A DNA stretch of 64,000 nucleotides from Aphrophora alni (Eukaryota; Arthropoda; Insecta; Hemiptera; Aphrophoridae). The DNA lies in contig OY740776.1 of assembly GCA_963513935.1 (NCBI GenBank), forward strand, positions 14,371,819 to 14,435,818, in the 5' to 3' direction. Of the stretch, positions 1 to 12,600 are shown piece by piece. Under the pieces are notes generated by a model, which ran no database searches, was not told the origin of the DNA, and saw nothing but the letters and a program-made list of their open reading frames with translations. Position numbers and translations under genes: made by a program. The first letter of the stretch is position 1, and each line of letters begins with the position of its first letter.

Positions 1-339
1 TTTGCAGTCACACAATTTGTGTAGAGTTATAAACAGAATTGAGACATGTTTCTAGACCCTATAGTACGTAATTTGTGAAGAAACATGAGTGCAATTCCAG
101 AGTGAAAATGAGCTAACATGCAATGGTGACATTCAAGCTCACATCAACCACAGAAAAACAAATCTACATTTTCCCCTCAGAAAATCTAGACCTCTTTCTT
201 TGGGATTCACAAGGTGAATTTTATACCTCAATTTCCCACAAAACAGAAAATTATCACTGCTATCACTACTCTACGATTTAAAAATAGAAAGTAAAGCCAG
301 GGATTAGTTCTAAGAGGAGTTTCCATTTGAATAATCTTC

Positions 340-600
340 GCCCTAACACTGCTTTTTTGACAATGGAAACATTTTGGAAAAATAATGGGATATCTTACAC
401 ATCATCCAGGATGTAGCCCAGATTTAACACTATCAGTCTTTCACTTCTTTGCCTCATTTCAAGATTTTTTAGAAGGAAGTCAAAAGGCTTCTATTTTTCT
501 GTAATGAAGAAACTTTCTTTGGAACAAGTGTATTACAGTGGCAGGGGACTACGTAGAAAAATAGTGTATAAATCAATAAATAATTAACTGTAATAATGAA
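340..600 (+). mobile_element. mariner transposase C-terminal relic
   Basis: Translating the plus strand across frame breaks gives the end of a mariner (SETMAR-like) transposase. 'HPGCSPDLTLSVFHFF' at about 410-455 corresponds to the family's HPPYSPDLAPSDYHLF block around the third catalytic acidic residue. 'WNKCITVAGDYVEK' at about 520-562 corresponds to the W.KCI..GGDYVEK ending of the family. The reading frame has stops and substitutions (the usual PSDYHLF is LSVFHFF), so this is dead. I found no terminal repeats, so the element borders are unknown. Confidence 0.6.
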
Positions 601-1729
601 AATTTTGTTATATTATAGCTGTTATTCCTGTTAAAATTTGAAAGCACATCATATATTGGAATAATTAACTGTTAAAGAGTAACAAAAGTGTACAAATATG
701 GATAACATAACCAATAACAACTCTTACTACATTCAGGACTCCCTAAATACATTCCCTTACATTCCATTGATTTTGATTCACGTCAAATGCAATATTGACA
801 CTATATTTCATTCTTTAGTAACATAGAAACACTGTCTATAGTGAACGCTGAAAAGTTCTTTATAATATTTTTTTGAGTTTTTTATAAGAAAAAATGGTCT
901 TGCTACATCTTATGTGAAGAACATGGATTACAGAAAGAAATTGTGAATGTATGCTAAACATGTACATCAAAAACCGCCCTACATACAAATGAGTGTTTTG
1001 GAGATTTCCACACCAAGCAAACTAAGTAATTATAATTTCTATTGTACATTTTGTTTGTACTTTAGATTCCTATTAAACTTTTTTTCATAGGTTACTAAGA
1101 AAGAAATAAAACAAAAATGTTGCATACCAAATAATAAACTCATGTTATTTTCTCCCATTTTTTTACAAAGTAAACTAAATAATAAAGTGTTTGAAAGTGC
1201 ATTTTTTATAATTAATTACATATATAGTACAATTTTTTTAGCTTTTTGATGACCAAGCAAATTAAAAGGAACAAATTTGTAGTCCCACATATAAGAAGAG
1301 ATAAGACTTGTTTTGCAATGTTTATATAAATGTAGGCCTAATGTGTTAAACTTTTTGTAGAAAAAATAATAAACAAAAATTGATTTTTTTATAACACCTT
1401 TATAGTTTAATAAACCATGAAAAAAAAAATTTAAGAGGAACCAAAAAATTTTCAATATCAAAAAGAGCGGAATCTAATATTTACAGGTTTTTCACCAACC
1501 TACAATAATAAACTCCTTTAACTGAATTGAAATTATTTTCTTTTTTTGAGTATATAGTATATGTGAGAAATGAATATATTACTGTTTTATGATTGGTGGG
1601 CTATTTTACATGGCATTTAAAAGTTACAATTTTCACACCAACAACATAAACTTAATTAACTTTCAGGCATTACTCTCAGGCTTTTGTATAACTATACATT
1701 TTTATATAAAACTTCATTAATCCTAGTTG
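601..1729. other. AT-rich stretch, no gene seen
   Basis: I see no exon, transposase block or structured repeat here. The short minus-strand reading frame at 1216-1461 is low-complexity, rich in F, L and K, and shows no family motif. If the sugar transporter gene continues leftwards, this lies in one of its introns. Confidence 0.4.
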
Positions 1730-2520
1730 ATCCAGTTCAGTTCCATCTCCTCTGTGAGTCTAGGTTATCTTCTTCTATTGGAGCTCTAGCTAGAAAGGCC
1801 AAAGTTCAGTAGTTTCCTTTGCTCCATTACTTCACATTTCAAAAGTATGTGTTCTGCTATTTCTAAGTGTTGACCACACACTCTGCATTTCAAGCTATTA
1901 TCGGTTAAACCAAGGAAATTTTAATGTTTCTTGAATTCTCCATATCCAGTACAAATCTCAAGAACTTCGCTTGGTTGTAGCCTACTCAATAAGGTTATAT
2001 TACTTAGAAAGTATTTAGTTGTGTTGGTACAAAACCCTTAGACCTCTTCTCCCCTCCAGATCTTTCCAACAGTTAAGAATTTCTAAATGAATCCACTTTG
2101 TTCTTGCTTCAGTTTTGCTTATTCCGTAAATAGGTTCTAGGCCAGTCAGTGAAATCCCTTTCTTTGGCAGCTTGTTAGCCCTCTTTTTCTCAAATCCTAT
2201 ATGACCAGGTACTCAAATCGATTCTACTTGATTGAAGGTTGAGAACTTAATCAAGTTCTGATGATGTTCTCAAACAAAGTATTTTGTATGAACTTATATT
2301 TAACACCATCTAGTTGTCTTACTGTGGTATTCTAATTATGATTACCCTCTTACACATTGTGCACATTCCAATAGTCCACACTTATGTCTGAAATACTATT
2401 GGATAGTTTCCTAAGGTCGTGCTAATCTTTACCTAATTTATTTGCAATAAATATCCACACCTACTCCATGAGCAGAATGAGATCCGTCCATGTAAATACA
2501 CATGCATTTGTTTAGTTTGA
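1730..2520 (-). mobile_element. LINE (R1/I/Jockey-type) RNase H and 3' zinc-finger relic
   Basis: The minus strand carries the end of a non-LTR retrotransposon ORF2. The RNase H start 'YMDGSHSAHGVGVDIYC' (about 2520-2440) matches the family's YTDGS..GVG block. 'VPGHIGFEKKRANKL' (about 2210-2160) matches the VPGH.GI.GNE.AD block. The closing 'CRVCGQHLEIAEHILLKC' (about 1890-1830) matches the C..C....E...HIL..C knuckle typical of these ORF ends. Stops and frameshifts separate the blocks, so it is a pseudogene. The RT domain is not seen to the right. Confidence 0.65.
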
Positions 2521-2639
2521 TCTTCTTGTACTATGTTTATCTTCTTAAAAAAAAGATAGTCTTTATGTGGGTTTGACAAATATGATACCAGACATTTCTC
2601 AACATATGGAATCCAAACACTCTAAAGAAACCCTACAAA

Positions 2640-3200
2640 GGACTCATTTATCCACATTAATACTATCAAGTGTTATTTAAGGAGAAATCTTCTGTTCAAA
2701 ATGTGCAAAGGTTATTCAAAATAGAAAAAAAAATACTGTTGAGTATACTCACATTTCCCTATACGTATATCTTCCAAACTATTTAATATCTAACGTTTAA
2801 ATATACCCCAATGTTAACAGTCTTGTCAAGTCTAAAATTTTGCCCTTATTACTCGGGATCCTATTACTCGGTGGAGGAGACCACAGTCACATGGAGTGTG
2901 TGGTCATCGTGTTTTCTTCAAACAGCTACAGCTGAAATAGTGAGATGCTCTCACTTTATTCCTATGCTAAACTTTTAAATTTGCACAGTGTGTTTCGATA
3001 TTGTTGTTCTGGTAATGTAATTTTTATTGGACTTTATTGATTGTTTATATTATTAATGTTTAATTGTTAATTTGTTTTGAACTTAGATTTGTTTTTATTT
3101 TTACTTTTCTTATTGAATAATAATTATAATATGGAGTGGACGCTTGCTATACAATTTTAAATAATTGTTCACAGCAATAAGGAAAATAAATAAATAAAAG
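2640..3200 (+). mobile_element. 3' end of a CR1/Jockey-like LINE
   Basis: This stretch resembles 26455-27150 along its length. Both have a 'ggagaa.tcttc' block followed by 'tgcaaagg.tat', then a 'ctcgggatcct' block, and both end in A-rich tails with AAATAAA-type repeats (tail here about 3170-3200). The other copy is preceded by recognisable RT sequence, so I read this one as a 5'-truncated 3' end of the same or a related LINE. It is heavily decayed. Confidence 0.45.
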
Positions 3201-3495
3201 TGTCCTACTCAGAAAATGATCTTATGATTCTTGATATTATTGTGTTATGTTACTTGATCCATTTGCTTCCTCTCTACATGAAAACATGCCACAACATTTT
3301 AGTCTATTAGCAACAAATTTGACTCAGCTATGATGCTGGTCAAGTGGAATCATGTCCAGCAATGTTTAAATAGATACAACTAGTACACATAAAATCCACA
3401 TAAAATTTGGAACAAACTTAAATTAACAAGTAAACAATAGACTAGTTTAGTTTATTTCCTAATTTTTAACATTTGAAGTGTAAAACATTGTATAC

Positions 3496-3636
3496 CTAAT
3501 ATTGATGGCAGTCCTAAGTAATGGGCAAATAGAATTCCTATTGCAAATCCAAAAGAAAATACTGCTCCCATTGCTCCTTTCAGTCTCAAAGGAGAAAGTT
3601 CAAGCAGATACATAGGTGCTATACTTGTTACCAAAC
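3496..3636 (-). CDS. Sugar transporter exon 5 (TM4-TM5)
   Basis: This is a 141-bp exon with acceptor TTCTAG right of 3636 and donor GTATAC at 3495, entering and leaving in phase 1. It contains 'PMYLLELSPLRLKGAMG', 'FAIGILFAHYLGLPSILG' and the start of TM5; all align with GLUT1/3-class carriers. The reading frame runs past the donor as non-coding sequence. This is the last exon found. Confidence 0.85.
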
Positions 3637-6600
3637 CTAGAATTAAATAAATATGATCCTCACACAACAAGAAACTGTTTAGTTAAGCTGGTGTTATCTT
3701 TATGAATAAGCTCCCTAACAAGTTAAAATAAATTTAGGAAAAAAGCCCTTTTAAAAAATATTCTGAGAAAGTTACTACATTCTGGAACCTTTTATTCAGT
3801 GGAGGATTTTCTCAGTCACAATCTCCAGTCATCTTCATACTTTAGAAATATTACCAATAAAGAATCAGTAAATGATAATGCGTTATGATTTGTGTAACTT
3901 TAGCAACCATTTGTAATTAGGACAATAACAGTAACCAATTAGGCTAGATATATGAAATTGAAATTTATTTTATTTGATTCGTCAATTGCATCATAATTTT
4001 CATAAGATATAATTTACAAACTTAAAGCACATTAATACAATAATAAAAGAGTACAATAAAATTAAACATAATAAAATAATAAATACTACACATACTAGTA
4101 AATATCCTAACCATATAGTAAGAAAATCTGAGTTGGCTCGAGTTTAACGACTTGTTCTGAACCAATCTACATTATATACACTTTTATTTATAAACTTTAA
4201 AGAAAGTACCGCCGCCGAACACACTTGATCAGACACAATTTTGTATGGAAAATATTTAAATAACTTACTTAATATTTCAGAAACAGTCTTAGGAAAACGT
4301 TTGAGTTGATAGGATGTGTTTTAAAACAGTCTTAAGGCGGACGCAATTTCGTGTAGAAAACATTTTAAATATTTTAGTAAAAGTTAGTTAGAGACATCTG
4401 AGTTGGTGACATGTGTTTTAAAAGAGTTTTAGGGAAATGTCTGAGTTGGTAACAAAGTGAATAGAAGGGACAGTTTGAAATTGATTGACTGTGGAGTGTG
4501 TAAGACAGTGATGAACATTTTGAATAGTACTGTGAATTTGAAAAGACAATTTGAGATCGTCAGCAGGCTAATTATGTCTGCAAATGAACCTGCACTTCAG
4601 GAACGAGGGCTGCTCACCACAAAGGACACTCGCCAAGGAAATGGCTACATGTGGTAACAAAAAATGATAGACAATTTATATAAATTTTGTATATAAAAGG
4701 ACCAATGATAAAAAATATGTTATAACTTGTTTAAATAAATAGTTGTAAGGTAAGCAGTAATTTTAAAAAGGAATTTAATCTAACTTATAAATGAAAAATA
4801 ATATAAATTTTAATATATGAGAATAAAGAAGCTCATAACTAATATAATCATTAAAAGTTGCAACTGATTAAAGTAGAGTCATTAAAAAGAATTTTTTGGC
4901 CTCTTCAAGACAGGATAATTTTTAATTTACAATATAAATAATTTCAAATAATATACTAAAGATTGTACCATGAATATATGTGTATAAATAATGTTAATAA
5001 ATTACCATGTTTAGTTTCAGCAGAAAAAATAAGGATTTTTATTTACCAGACCACCACTGTTAGTACACTTTAAAAAAAAAAAATCACGACCCTGAGATTA
5101 TTTCAATTTAAAGTAAGTTTGTATTTTTTTTAAAAATTGATGAGTTATTCCATCTGGCGCCCATAAGCTGAGCAATTTTTTTAAAATAAAAATTTAATAC
5201 AAAAAAGTGTCAATTTTAAGATTAAATTCGGATCAATATATTTTTAACTCCTCTAACTTTTATATATTTACACCTATCAATCATATTAGTAAGATTGTAA
5301 GTTTCAAATCTATACACAATAACATCCTTTCACACATATTCACATTCATTAAATCAAAAAATCACACCACCCGAATTTACACTACTAGGTACTTTAAAGA
5401 AAAAAAATCCATATTATTAAGATTTATTATAAAACTTTGACCATTTTACTGAATTCATTAAAATACATACAGAATTTAATGGGGTCAGTAACTTATTAAA
5501 AAATATGGGTGCTAATAAGTAAAAAAAAAAGTCATAAATATGGTTAACTTGAGTTTTGAAACAAAGATATCACATTTATTTCTTAGCCTGGCCTATATGG
5601 TGTCATGGTGATCTTTTGAATTTCCACTCATTTTGTAGAAAATACGGTACTCAAAACTTTAAACACTTATAAGTTGTTTAATGGCAATATGTTTAGGGTT
5701 TGAAAAAAAGGAACCGAACTCACCTTGAGGGTTTCTTAAGGATTTTAATAAATCTTCTCTGTAAAATTAGCAGGATCCAGTATATGCCTCTTAGGTCTTG
5801 GTATTTGGCAGTCAAAATTGAATTAAATATACTATGCAAGTCCTGAAGTTAAGAATGAACTACAAATTACTAATCATTTTTCAGTTTGGTGGGTAATAAG
5901 TTTTGGGTTAAATAGACTTTTAATTGCTTAAAGTGTAGAATATAAATAGGAATTGCTACAAAATTTATGTAAATTTGTATTAAAACTGATAATAAATATG
6001 TATTTTAGAACTTTAAGATCAAATCTGACAGACTTGGCACTACAATTTGTTTTCTATATTTATGAGAAAATAGAATTTCATAATGAATTTAAATATTTAA
6101 ATAATTTATTGTGGAATGCTGGTTGAAACAAAATCCTTCCAAAGGACTTACCTGATGAGATCCCGGAAATAAGCCGAGCAGTAAATAGTACTTCAACTGA
6201 GTTTGTAGAAGGTGTCAAAAGGGTCAAAATGCATGCAAATATACTCATGAAATTGCTGAATATTATAGATTTTTTCCTGCAATAAAAAATGTACTGTATT
6301 ATGATATATACAAGTATAGGCCGATAGAAATAAGTGGAGTAGCGTAGAACATTTTAAGTTATTATAGGTCATTCATATCATTTACACAAGAAAAAAAATT
6401 TAAATAGAAGAAAAAACAAAAACTCTCAATTTTCTTCCTATACTATTCTACATATTGTTAATAATATTTAAATGTGTTTGAGAAATTAAACATCTTAATT
6501 TAACATCCTTAATATCTTAAAAATTAACAGTAGGGACATATTTGAACTTGTATATAATTAATATTATTCAAACAACAAATTTTTTACCATTATACAAATA

Positions 6601-9600
6601 ATTTTTGTTTTAATGGACATATTTATTACTTATTTAAATACATTTTATTATATCTGTTCTCACGCTATTTGAGGTGATCAGACAAGAGGATATGTCAAAC
6701 ATTAAGAGAGTATATAAAAGTTTTTTTTCTTTTCTTCTCTTGATGTTGACAAAACACTGATTTGTATAGGTAAGTGTCAAAGCACACGAAATAAGGTTAT
6801 GTTTAAAACACAATTGTAACAAAAATATACAAAATCTGTAAAAAAATCTTTTGGGTGATCTGCTTCATAGAATTTACCCTATAAGGCTATTCCATTATTT
6901 AGGTTGGATGAAAACAGTCCAAAGTATGGTAGTTTTAAAATAGTTACAAAACAGTGTTGAGGCGTAAAAAAAACAACCTTGAGCTGAGTGTTTTACTCAT
7001 TTAATGTGAATCAAAGTGTATACACTCTAGTTTGGGACAACACATAAATTATGAGTAGCCCAGTTACAAACCCGGCTAAGTCCATTTTGCAAAATTTTCC
7101 AGGAGAGGCAAAAAACTGTTTTGCCATTAAGTAGTCTTACAGGAAATGTGATTTTTTTCCCTCTGGTTCAATGTACACTTCAGATACCATTTCAAGTTTA
7201 ACTTTACCTAAATTGCTATTATTTTTTGAGTTATTTAAGTTTAAAATATAAACTTGGCCAAGTTTGTAACTAAGATATGGAGTTGGCCGTCTTTGTAACA
7301 AACTCAGTTGGAGTTGGCCGTTTTTATAACAAACTGTGATGATTTGTGATTTACAAAGTTTATTAAGAGCCAAGTTTGGTAGGTCTATTCTAATATCCGG
7401 TTTTAATAAAACTCAATTTGTTAATTTATAAAAAAATTGAACATTTAGTTCCATTTTTCTTCATAAATTATTAGATTTGAAATAATATTGTAATCACAGG
7501 ACTGATAACTACCACAGAACATACACAAACAATAAAAGCTGTCCCGGGTGATCATGGGTACTGGTCACGTGACTCATTCGTGTCTTCTGATTGGCTGAAA
7601 CGTAGCTGGCCGTGTTTGTAAGTAAGCACTTGTGAAGCTGGCCAAATTTTGTAAGGAAGTCACACTTTTAAATGCATTTTTAGCATTGTTGTGGCCGTTT
7701 TTGTAAGAAATAGGCTCCATATTTGAATTCAGCACGAAAAATACTATTAGAATCAATCATAATATCAATTTTGAAAATTTTGGACTTGGCCGTGCTTGAA
7801 ACTGGGCTACTCATATATCCATAATTTGATAAGAATATTAAATCAGTTTCCATTTGCTATAACAATATTAAATATGTATAATATGAATATTAAGTCAAAC
7901 AACTACCTGCCTAAATGATCAGCCAACCATAATGACATGATTGAGCCAAAGATCCCACCAATATTTAAGATATGTTTAAAATCTTGCTGTATTATACCGA
8001 GATCCGTGTTATGCTCCTGGACCATAGTTGACTTTGCCCATTCATCGATAACCTAGACAGAAATAGTTATTTATTAAAATAGTTTCAATTTAACCAACTA
8101 AAATAAATTACTCTTGTCACAAGTAAAAAAATAAATGGATATAAATACTTTATAGCGAATTTCCATTAATACTATTGTAATAGCTCTTATGACACACTGG
8201 TGAGTATGAACTAAATATATTTAATGCTGTGAATGCACTTGTGAGTATAGCACCGAATATGTGTATAAGGATTTACATGTATCAGAGTTTGTTAAACTAC
8301 TAAGGTTGGAAATTTGCATTTAGTAAGGATGTAAAAAAATAAGAACCCAAAGAGGACAAATGGATACAAAATTGCTTGAACTGGATGATCGGCTTTCTGT
8401 TAATGGATTGAAATTAAATGTTAACAAAACATAGTACCGGGTGTTTCAAAATGAATAGCGGGGTTTTAATGCCTTATAATTTTTATTACACTACAATTAC
8501 AGCTATAAATGATACATCAAATGAAACAGCAACTCAACCAGTTTTGTTTGTTGTCACCAGTGCGCATGTGCACGTAATGTTTTCGCCATCAACCGTTAGA
8601 AAGCGCTAGTGGCACTTCTTATCTTGATACTCTACAGTGTTATGGCTCTTCCCTCAGTTGAAAGATGATGAACAAGAGAACTTCATTTTCCAGTAAGATG
8701 GTGCGCTGCCTCACTGGCACAACGAAGTACGCGATTGGTTGAACGTTACTGTACCAACCGCTGGATTGGCCGTAAACGGCCCAATGACAGAGTTTGTTTC
8801 GCATGGCCTCCACGGTCACCCGATCTGACGCCTTGCGATTTCTACCTTTGGGGGTTCATAAAGAATCGTGTGTATGTGCCTCCACTACCAACTGACCTTC
8901 CCAGGATTGAAGCAGCTGTTACAACAATTACTCAAGAAACACTAATCAAAGTTTGGGAAGAACTCGCATATAGTCTTGACGTGTGCCGTGTGACGAATGT
9001 GCTCACATTGAACACTTGTAGGCTTTTCTATAAAACTCTTTGAGTTGCTTTTTCATTTGATGTGTCATTTATAGCGGTAAGTTTAATGTAATAAAAGTTA
9101 TAAAGCGTTAAAACCCCGCTATTCATTTTGATACACCTGGTATATTCATTTTTAAAGGATCAACATCCACATTAAACTTACTGAATATTTCTTTAAAAAT
9201 ATTTTATAAAAGAAAAAAAACAAAATTGGGTTTATATGTAATTTTTGTTTAAATGTGACAGATTTGAACTGTAATCTTTTCTTTTTTTTCACTTATTTAT
9301 ATGGTATTTCATATTTAAAAATATATTTGAATTATGTTAAATAAACAAAGATTTTATTCTTGTAAATAATTATTGAAATAACTTAGAATATTAATTCCCT
9401 CTTCTGTTATTTATTAGAGTTCTTGTGTTTTGTATATTGTCGCAAGCAGATATTTTTGCTGATTTTTGTGTGCAGCACAAAATATGATACAAGTAACAGA
9501 GAAATATTGATATACTCTGTTCACAGACATGTACTATTAGAATAGAGTCCATTATATTAATATACGCATTATATTTTATAATAAAATTTTAAATCTTAGA

Positions 9601-12600
9601 TATTTTAATGTTTAAAAATAGACTAAAACATATGTTATTATGTGATATTTATGTGACACGGTTGTTGGTATTTTTGTAAGATTGTTTTAGTATTTAAGAC
9701 TTATATAATTGATATGGTTTTGAATGAGTGCTGTATTTTAATCTATTATATTTATTTATTATCGTTATTTTGTATTACTTAGATATTTATTTTGTTTTAT
9801 TTATTTATTATTTAATAATTAATTTTATTTATCTATTTTGTATCATAAGTGTCATATGTAGGTTTGTTTATATTTTAATATATGATTGACAAGCTGCCTA
9901 CTTGTAAGTTTAAGGACTTTACTAATAAAAATATTAAAAAATAGTAAAGAAGTAAAATACACTAAGGGGCCGGACAAAAAAAAAACACATGGAAGGAATG
10001 AATCACCAGTGGATATAATAAAGTTGGAAATAAGGAACTGGAGAAGAGAGTAACAAATGATAGAGATAAAAGGTAGAAGAAACTAAAAAAAGGCCAAGGC
10101 CCGACTTTGCGTACAAGGCCACAGTAGTATATGCAAATCTTATCTTCGTGAAAAAAAATTTCAGTAAACTGTTGTGTAGGTACCATGATAAAAAATTAGC
10201 ATTTTTTAGGTTAATAATTTTTGCAACACAATTTCCCAATTTCACATGCCACTGTCTGAAATCTCAGTGCAATAACAATAACAAATTATGAATTTGAAAA
10301 CCTTCATAATTAAAAAATCATAGACATAGAAAGAAAGCCGTCAATAAAAGTCGTTTCATGTAGTCAATATAAATATCAAGTTAAACTCAGAACTTGTCTA
10401 AATGTACCGTTTTGTTTCTTAAACCTCTCGATTAGTGTCACCTATAAAAAAAGGATAAAAAGAACATAAAATGAAAACCCTTAACTCTCGAATATTCTAA
10501 TAAAAACAAGAGTTGGTCAAGAGAGACCTGATAGGAAAGATGAAAGAGAAGGATCTAACACGAGACTAATTGAAAAAAGGTGTAGATCATGCTAAGGAAT
10601 CTTTTCTTTTCTATGATTTTATAAAACTAACATTAATTTTGCTTTCTACAATACCTTGTACGATAGTAAATAAAGAGCTATACTTACGTGTGTTTCTCCA
10701 TTGATTACTCCAATATTGTAACCCAATGGGATGGATGATCCTAGGGTTATTGAGATTGCTGCAAGGATTAAGCGAAATGACCATTTGTGCTTATGATGAT
10801 GATGATCATGAGGCTGGAACAAGTAAACAAGCCTGTTATTTTATGTTATTATTACGATAAATTTATTGTTTTTAACAATCCATTTTTATTTTCTTAGATA
10901 TAGCCTATTTAGTATAGAGAAGTTTTGTAATGAGTTAAAAAAAATCATTTTAAGTTTATTAAAAAAATATTTAGTTTGAGGAATACTGAGGTTAAATGAT
11001 ATCATCATTTATGCAATATCTGATTAAAAAAAACTGATGAACTGACTTTGACCAACTTTTAGTATCTGAACATATTTTTTCAAATGTATCTTTTACAGTA
11101 AAAAACAAAACTTACTGATTACTATTTCCCCAACAACAGCGATTCAATAATTATTTGTAAAAAAAAAAAAAAAATTAATAATTTAACCATTGATGTTAGC
11201 CTAAAAAATCAGCTTGAGAAATTTGTAAATCACAAGTAAATTGGAAAAAACTTATAATGATCACGTATTTTACAGTATACTGAATTCAAATACACATGTT
11301 TTAGTGGTATCTATAGACAAGATGGACCTACGTACAAGACCAATAAGTTTTGTTGCTTTAACAATTTATAGAAATTTTTAAATTGGGTTATCAAAAAAGC
11401 TTTTAGTCATGTTTTCAGCTTATAGGTTTCAGTTTATAGCTACAAGACTGCCTTAAATAAACAATAAATAGGTTGAAAATGGATTATGATCATTTAAAAC
11501 GTTTAAGCAGTAGGATAACTTAATGGCTGATTCCCTGACTCTCGAATTAGAAGGACGTAAGATGTCTATTTGTGACTAACAATACTAACATAAAACCGTA
11601 CTATCACTTTGCCTCTTAAGACCTTTAAGGTTAAACTGCATAATTGATTTATTTTGAATCCTATGTAGTATAGTGTAACTTAATTCAATAGCAGCAACCT
11701 AAAACACCACCATTTAATTTTTTTAGGTGTATTTAAACATTTAATAAATGTTTTTGTATTTATTTATCTAATGATCTTGAAGGTATGGTTTGTTATTGTA
11801 ATGTTTTGTATATGCGCATGTAATGTTTTAAATGTAATATCAACTATTATTTAATTAAATTAGACAAGGGTTATAGTTAACTGGCTTGTAGCCAAAAATG
11901 GTTGTGTGTTTAATTATTTATTAAGACTAAGCATTTATATTTGAATTGCTTCTTTTTGGAGTTTAGTTTTATCATATTGTAAAAAAATATTTTTTAATTA
12001 TATTTATTGACAATGTCTATTGCCTGTAAAATAGGCTTAAGGATAATAAAGACAATTGAATGATGGATTGATATTTTTCTAGTGAGACTATGTACAAAAC
12101 ATGCTATATGTTGAGAACATTTTACATAATTTAAAAGAAAGAATATCATGCATAGTTGATGGTAAATTGGTGGGTAGAGATCGTCTGTTATTCAGATTTA
12201 AACATAATGTTTGGTGTTGCTACCAGAATTGTGGATTCGATAATAACAATGAATATTATAAGTTAATTACACAAGGATGAAATTTGGATTGTCTGACGGA
12301 AAAATTAAGATAATTAACCTATAATATTCATTGTTATTTGTATGTTTGCTGAGGATTGGGGAAGGTGTGCTAATATTAAATGGTTCTATGTATCTTTTGA
12401 TATATAATTTGCCTAAATAGTAAGCTTCATTATCTAACAAAATCACATAAACCTTTTACAATGACCCAGTAAATTGATTGATATTTAGCAAGAAATAAAG
12501 ATAAACAAGATATTTTATATTACCTTATTTATATGAGGAAATGAATGAGTCACACGACTGGGCATGGGTCCATGGTGTACTGGTAACTCTTCAACATCCA

